Source: Hexactinellida sp. DTS-2022
Lineage: Eukaryota > Porifera > Hexactinellida
Assembly: GCA_028753945.1 (NCBI GenBank)
Contig: JAPNXP010000009.1
Location: 62,001 to 126,000 of the forward strand
Length of the DNA: 64,000 nucleotides
Direction: 5' to 3'
The notes beneath the pieces were generated by a model, which saw only the letters and a list, made by a program, of their open reading frames with translations, ran no database searches and was not told where the DNA came from. Of this stretch, positions 61,385 to 64,000 are shown one piece after another. The translations under genes and the position numbers were made by a program. How positions within the stretch are numbered: position 1 is the first letter of the stretch; every line of letters begins with the position of its first letter.

Positions 61385-62531
61385 TGCAATTCCTATTGAT
61401 TGGAATGTTAATTGTTAATTAGTCCGAATTATGTACGAGGTGCAACGGCCGTCACACCAATAAATTCAAACTAAGTTAAGAGTTACAATTGTGCCGGAGC
61501 ACTATTTATGGTTAGTCGCTTCGGTACCAATAAATAAGGGTTCCTATACGGACCTAATCACAACACAAACTGAAATGACACATTCGATAGGTAACGGCAA
61601 CTAGGAACTGTGAGTCTGTGACCCGTGTTTCAATTAAAACATCCATTCAGTGGCCGAAATAAGATCATAGCGGGAGGGAACCGATAGGTAACAATAATGG
61701 AATTCGGAGAGAATTAAAGAACTGGCGAATAATTCTGAAATGAGATCGGACCTTCCTTATAGCGGCAGTATGGATACAGCTATCGCTACTTTAAGGATAC
61801 AGAGACTAGCGACATTCTCAATTCGTTCGATGCGGAATGTATCCATCCGGGACACAATATGCCATACAACAGTACTAAAGTACAAAGGGGTAAACATGGA
61901 CGGCAGGTACCTAAGGAATTGTGCCAGAGGGGAGGATCAATAAGAGGCGCGAAACACCCTATTACCCACAGAGACGGGATGAACGACAGAATATCGGGTG
62001 GTTAAACAGACAAGTAACAAGAGACTGTAATAGTCTCGAGAGCTGTACAAGGATTCCTGGCCAAGTTACTCACGGAGGTGAGCTTCCTATGAACCCAATG
62101 GAAAACGCAGCAAGTTTCCTATCGCTACATCTCACGGCCAGATTATTGGTGAAGCACCCCAGTGACAAATTGCCAATGAGAGTAACTCACATGAGGAATA
62201 CAACCACGCAAACGTAGGATGAGGGAGGGGCTTAACAAACAATCCATCGAAGGAACCGCTACAACTCGGGAAATTCAAACATAGGTAACTAGAGGAGAAA
62301 AAGTAATGGTCGCAATTGGCAGTCAGGAAATACGATATCCATTTGAAGTGAAGAGAGAAGTGGGCCCGATGTCAAGCTACAGTTAGTACGAATCCCAATG
62401 TGAGGAAATACATTGAGATATGAGAGGCACTGATAGCGGTGGGCATCTAGATGGAATTCAGCTACAAAGCGACTCTATCGAGCAGTGGGAATACAGCCGC
62501 ACGAACAAGCTTTCATCCAGGCAATAGTTTA
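61385..62531. other. Intergenic region upstream of the NLR
   Basis: Base composition is somewhat more even than the surrounding AT-rich DNA, but no frame looks like a protein family. It includes the NLR promoter. Confidence 0.4.
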
Positions 62532-62628
62532 TGCGCGTCTAGATTTAGTTTGAGCTAGCCCACATGCGCATAAATTACTCATTTTAATTAAGTCTATGGG
62601 TGTATCTCTCGATTTTCGCGCTAGAAAA
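62532..62628 (+). repeat. Dispersed repeat, GCGCGCCTA family, copy 3
   Basis: GCGCGTCTAGATTTAGTTTG, ATGCGCATAAATTACTCA and ATCTCTCGATTTTCGCGC match 7696-7825 and 29449-29545. Confidence 0.65.
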
Positions 62629-62683
62629 TTCTAATACAAACCAACGCATTTCATTTGAAGACATGATGAAAAGCTTTACTTAC

Positions 62684-63035
62684 TAAAGGACTAGATATAT
62701 TATACTCCGACCCACCCAACCATGGTACGAATTCACTAGCATTATACGGAACGGGAATGGAAAAGTAGTGAAATTGCCAAACAAACCACCCTTCAATGAC
62801 TACAAATAATACATAGTACCAAGGCGGTAAGTGCCACAAGTAGTAATTTACTGTTGAGGTTAGTGGAATTTCCCTTATTCCATTCAGGCTCAGCTGACCC
62901 GGTAAATAATGCTTCTATGAAATTAGATAAAATCCGTCTTCGCAACAAACGACAGTGTTCCTCAAAAGAAACATTAATTCCTATCCAACAGCCATGGGGG
63001 GAATCCAATACTAGCATTTGACAATCCAAGTCTAG
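62684..63035 (-). CDS. Two putative internal exons of an unknown gene
   Basis: Exons 63035-62852 and 62799-62684 join across a 52 bp GT-AG intron in phase 1. The first starts after CTATAG and the second ends at a strong donor (GTAAGT). The combined ~100 codons (including GCWIGINVSFEEHCRLL and EGWFVWQFHYF) lack stops but match no family I know. The gene would continue past the window on the right and has no recognised 3' part. Chance is not excluded. Confidence 0.3.
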
Positions 63036-64000
63036 CTATAGCCTATAGCTGACATATCAGCTCTGTTACCAATTTACGTGCTACCTAAGCTAGCAGCTGA
63101 TACCAATGGGAGAGTATTGTAGCCTGGATGGGATCTCAAGCAAGGGAGTCCGTATCACGCCTAGGGGCCATGTCTACAGGTACGATAAAGGTACTTTGTA
63201 TGATCAACGAAAGCTGGTATTGAAACAAAATATGCAATTTATGCTATGATTAAAGGACGAAATCATTCAATTCCTTTCGGAAACAAATTGAAAACAACAG
63301 ATAGCTAAGTCAAAACGATTAAAACAAACCAACTCATTTCATTTGAAGACTCGTAAGAGAGAATGAAAAAGTGGGAACGATTCGTGAAATAATGGAAGTT
63401 TCATCACAGAATAAAGAGTGTAAAATCAAAGGTAAAAACGGGAGACGTATAAAACGAGTTGTTAATTGAAAAGAAGGAATGTCAGATAGGAACAGACCCA
63501 ATGGATACGCCAATGAATTTCTAAGGAATTACAAAGGAGGAAATACCAAAGATATTAGCAGGTAACGTGGCGAGATGGTTTCATTTGTTTTAAGTTTCAA
63601 AAACAATAATCAACGCAATTAAACAGCAATAATAGAGAAATTAATAGCATTTTAAACATTTTTCAAATCAACACAATTCAATCATATGGGTATAACTAAT
63701 ATATATTGTAACTAATATTGTGTACAAACGCTCTAGTAAAGGAAACAAATAATAAGTAATTAGAGAATTATTAATGTTAACACAGTGCAAACAATAACAA
63801 TACACGAATAATAGCATATAAAGTAAGCAATCAATCTATTGTTACTTGTAAATAAAGAGACAACAAGCTAGAATGGCTTGCTTATACTAGTATACCATGG
63901 ATATCAAAAGTAATTCCACTCAGAATAGAGTGGGAACATATTGCAACTGTGGATAATAGTTATCACTTACATAATGCTTCCAAGTAAGCTGAGAAACATT
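63036..64000. other. AT-rich end of the window
   Basis: No gene, RNA or clear mobile element seen. The ACCAACGCATTTCATTTGAA phrase near 62641 recurs in similar form at ~63328 (CCAACTCATTTCATTTGAAG), suggesting a small local duplication. Confidence 0.4.

Noticed and set aside
61740-62217. Plus-strand frames of 67 and 98 codons
   Set aside because: No domain, no splice context and no codon pattern that stands out from intergenic sequence.

Overview
The window looks like nuclear DNA of an early-branching animal, most likely a sponge. It is AT-rich, with genes on both strands, short GT-AG introns, many single-exon genes, and animal families throughout: an Ig-TIR receptor, a NACHT-LRR (NLR) protein, PAQR, ADAP ArfGAP-PH proteins, ABCG, PLXDC and IGFBP domains. 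The sponge assignment is an inference from gene content. I found no CRISPR array, operon, or RNA gene that I could support.

Layout. 0.4-6.6 kb: RNase T2 (-), ankyrin-ART protein (+), Ig-TIR receptor (-). 8.6-12.1 kb: partial membrane-protein gene (+), small bZIP (-). 12.8-17.3 kb: a 4.5 kb Mutator-like (MULE) DNA transposon with ~230 bp inverted repeats, an 8-bp target duplication and a broken FLYWCH-MULE-RING transposase. 17.3-20 kb: crowd of small Tigger/pogo-like elements. 20.7-22.1 kb: four-exon secreted IGFBP-domain gene (+). 23.5-26.3 kb: PH-domain adaptor (+) and ABHD4/5-like hydrolase (-), convergent. 27.6-32.5 kb: nine-exon ABCG half-transporter (-). 33.0-36.4 kb: acidic tail-anchored protein (-) with a CmcI-type methyltransferase (+) inside one of its introns. 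36.6-43.8 kb: three ADAP-like ArfGAP-PH-PH genes, two of them convergent and partly homogenised. 45.2-46.2 kb: PAQR receptor (+). 46.7-55.6 kb: a protein tyrosine phosphatase (-) whose exons flank two complete same-strand genes, a PLXDC-like membrane protein and a second ankyrin-ART gene. 58.0-61.4 kb: NLR (-). 61.4-64 kb: mostly empty, with two weak exons.

The sensing and signalling genes (Ig-TIR, NLR with a DED-like N-terminus, two ankyrin-ART proteins, PH adaptor, ADAPs, PTP) suggest an environment- or immunity-facing neighbourhood, although nothing in the sequence proves they act in one pathway. The non-coding space is dominated by short non-autonomous DNA transposons. Several Tigger-like families share the same TA-CAGT...ACTG-TA ends, and three hAT-like elements have perfect 8-bp target duplications. 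Minisatellites and TTG/TTTG microsatellites often start or stop exactly at splice sites.

Exon joins were made by hand from splice consensus, phase and protein-family continuity; no transcript data or database search was available.
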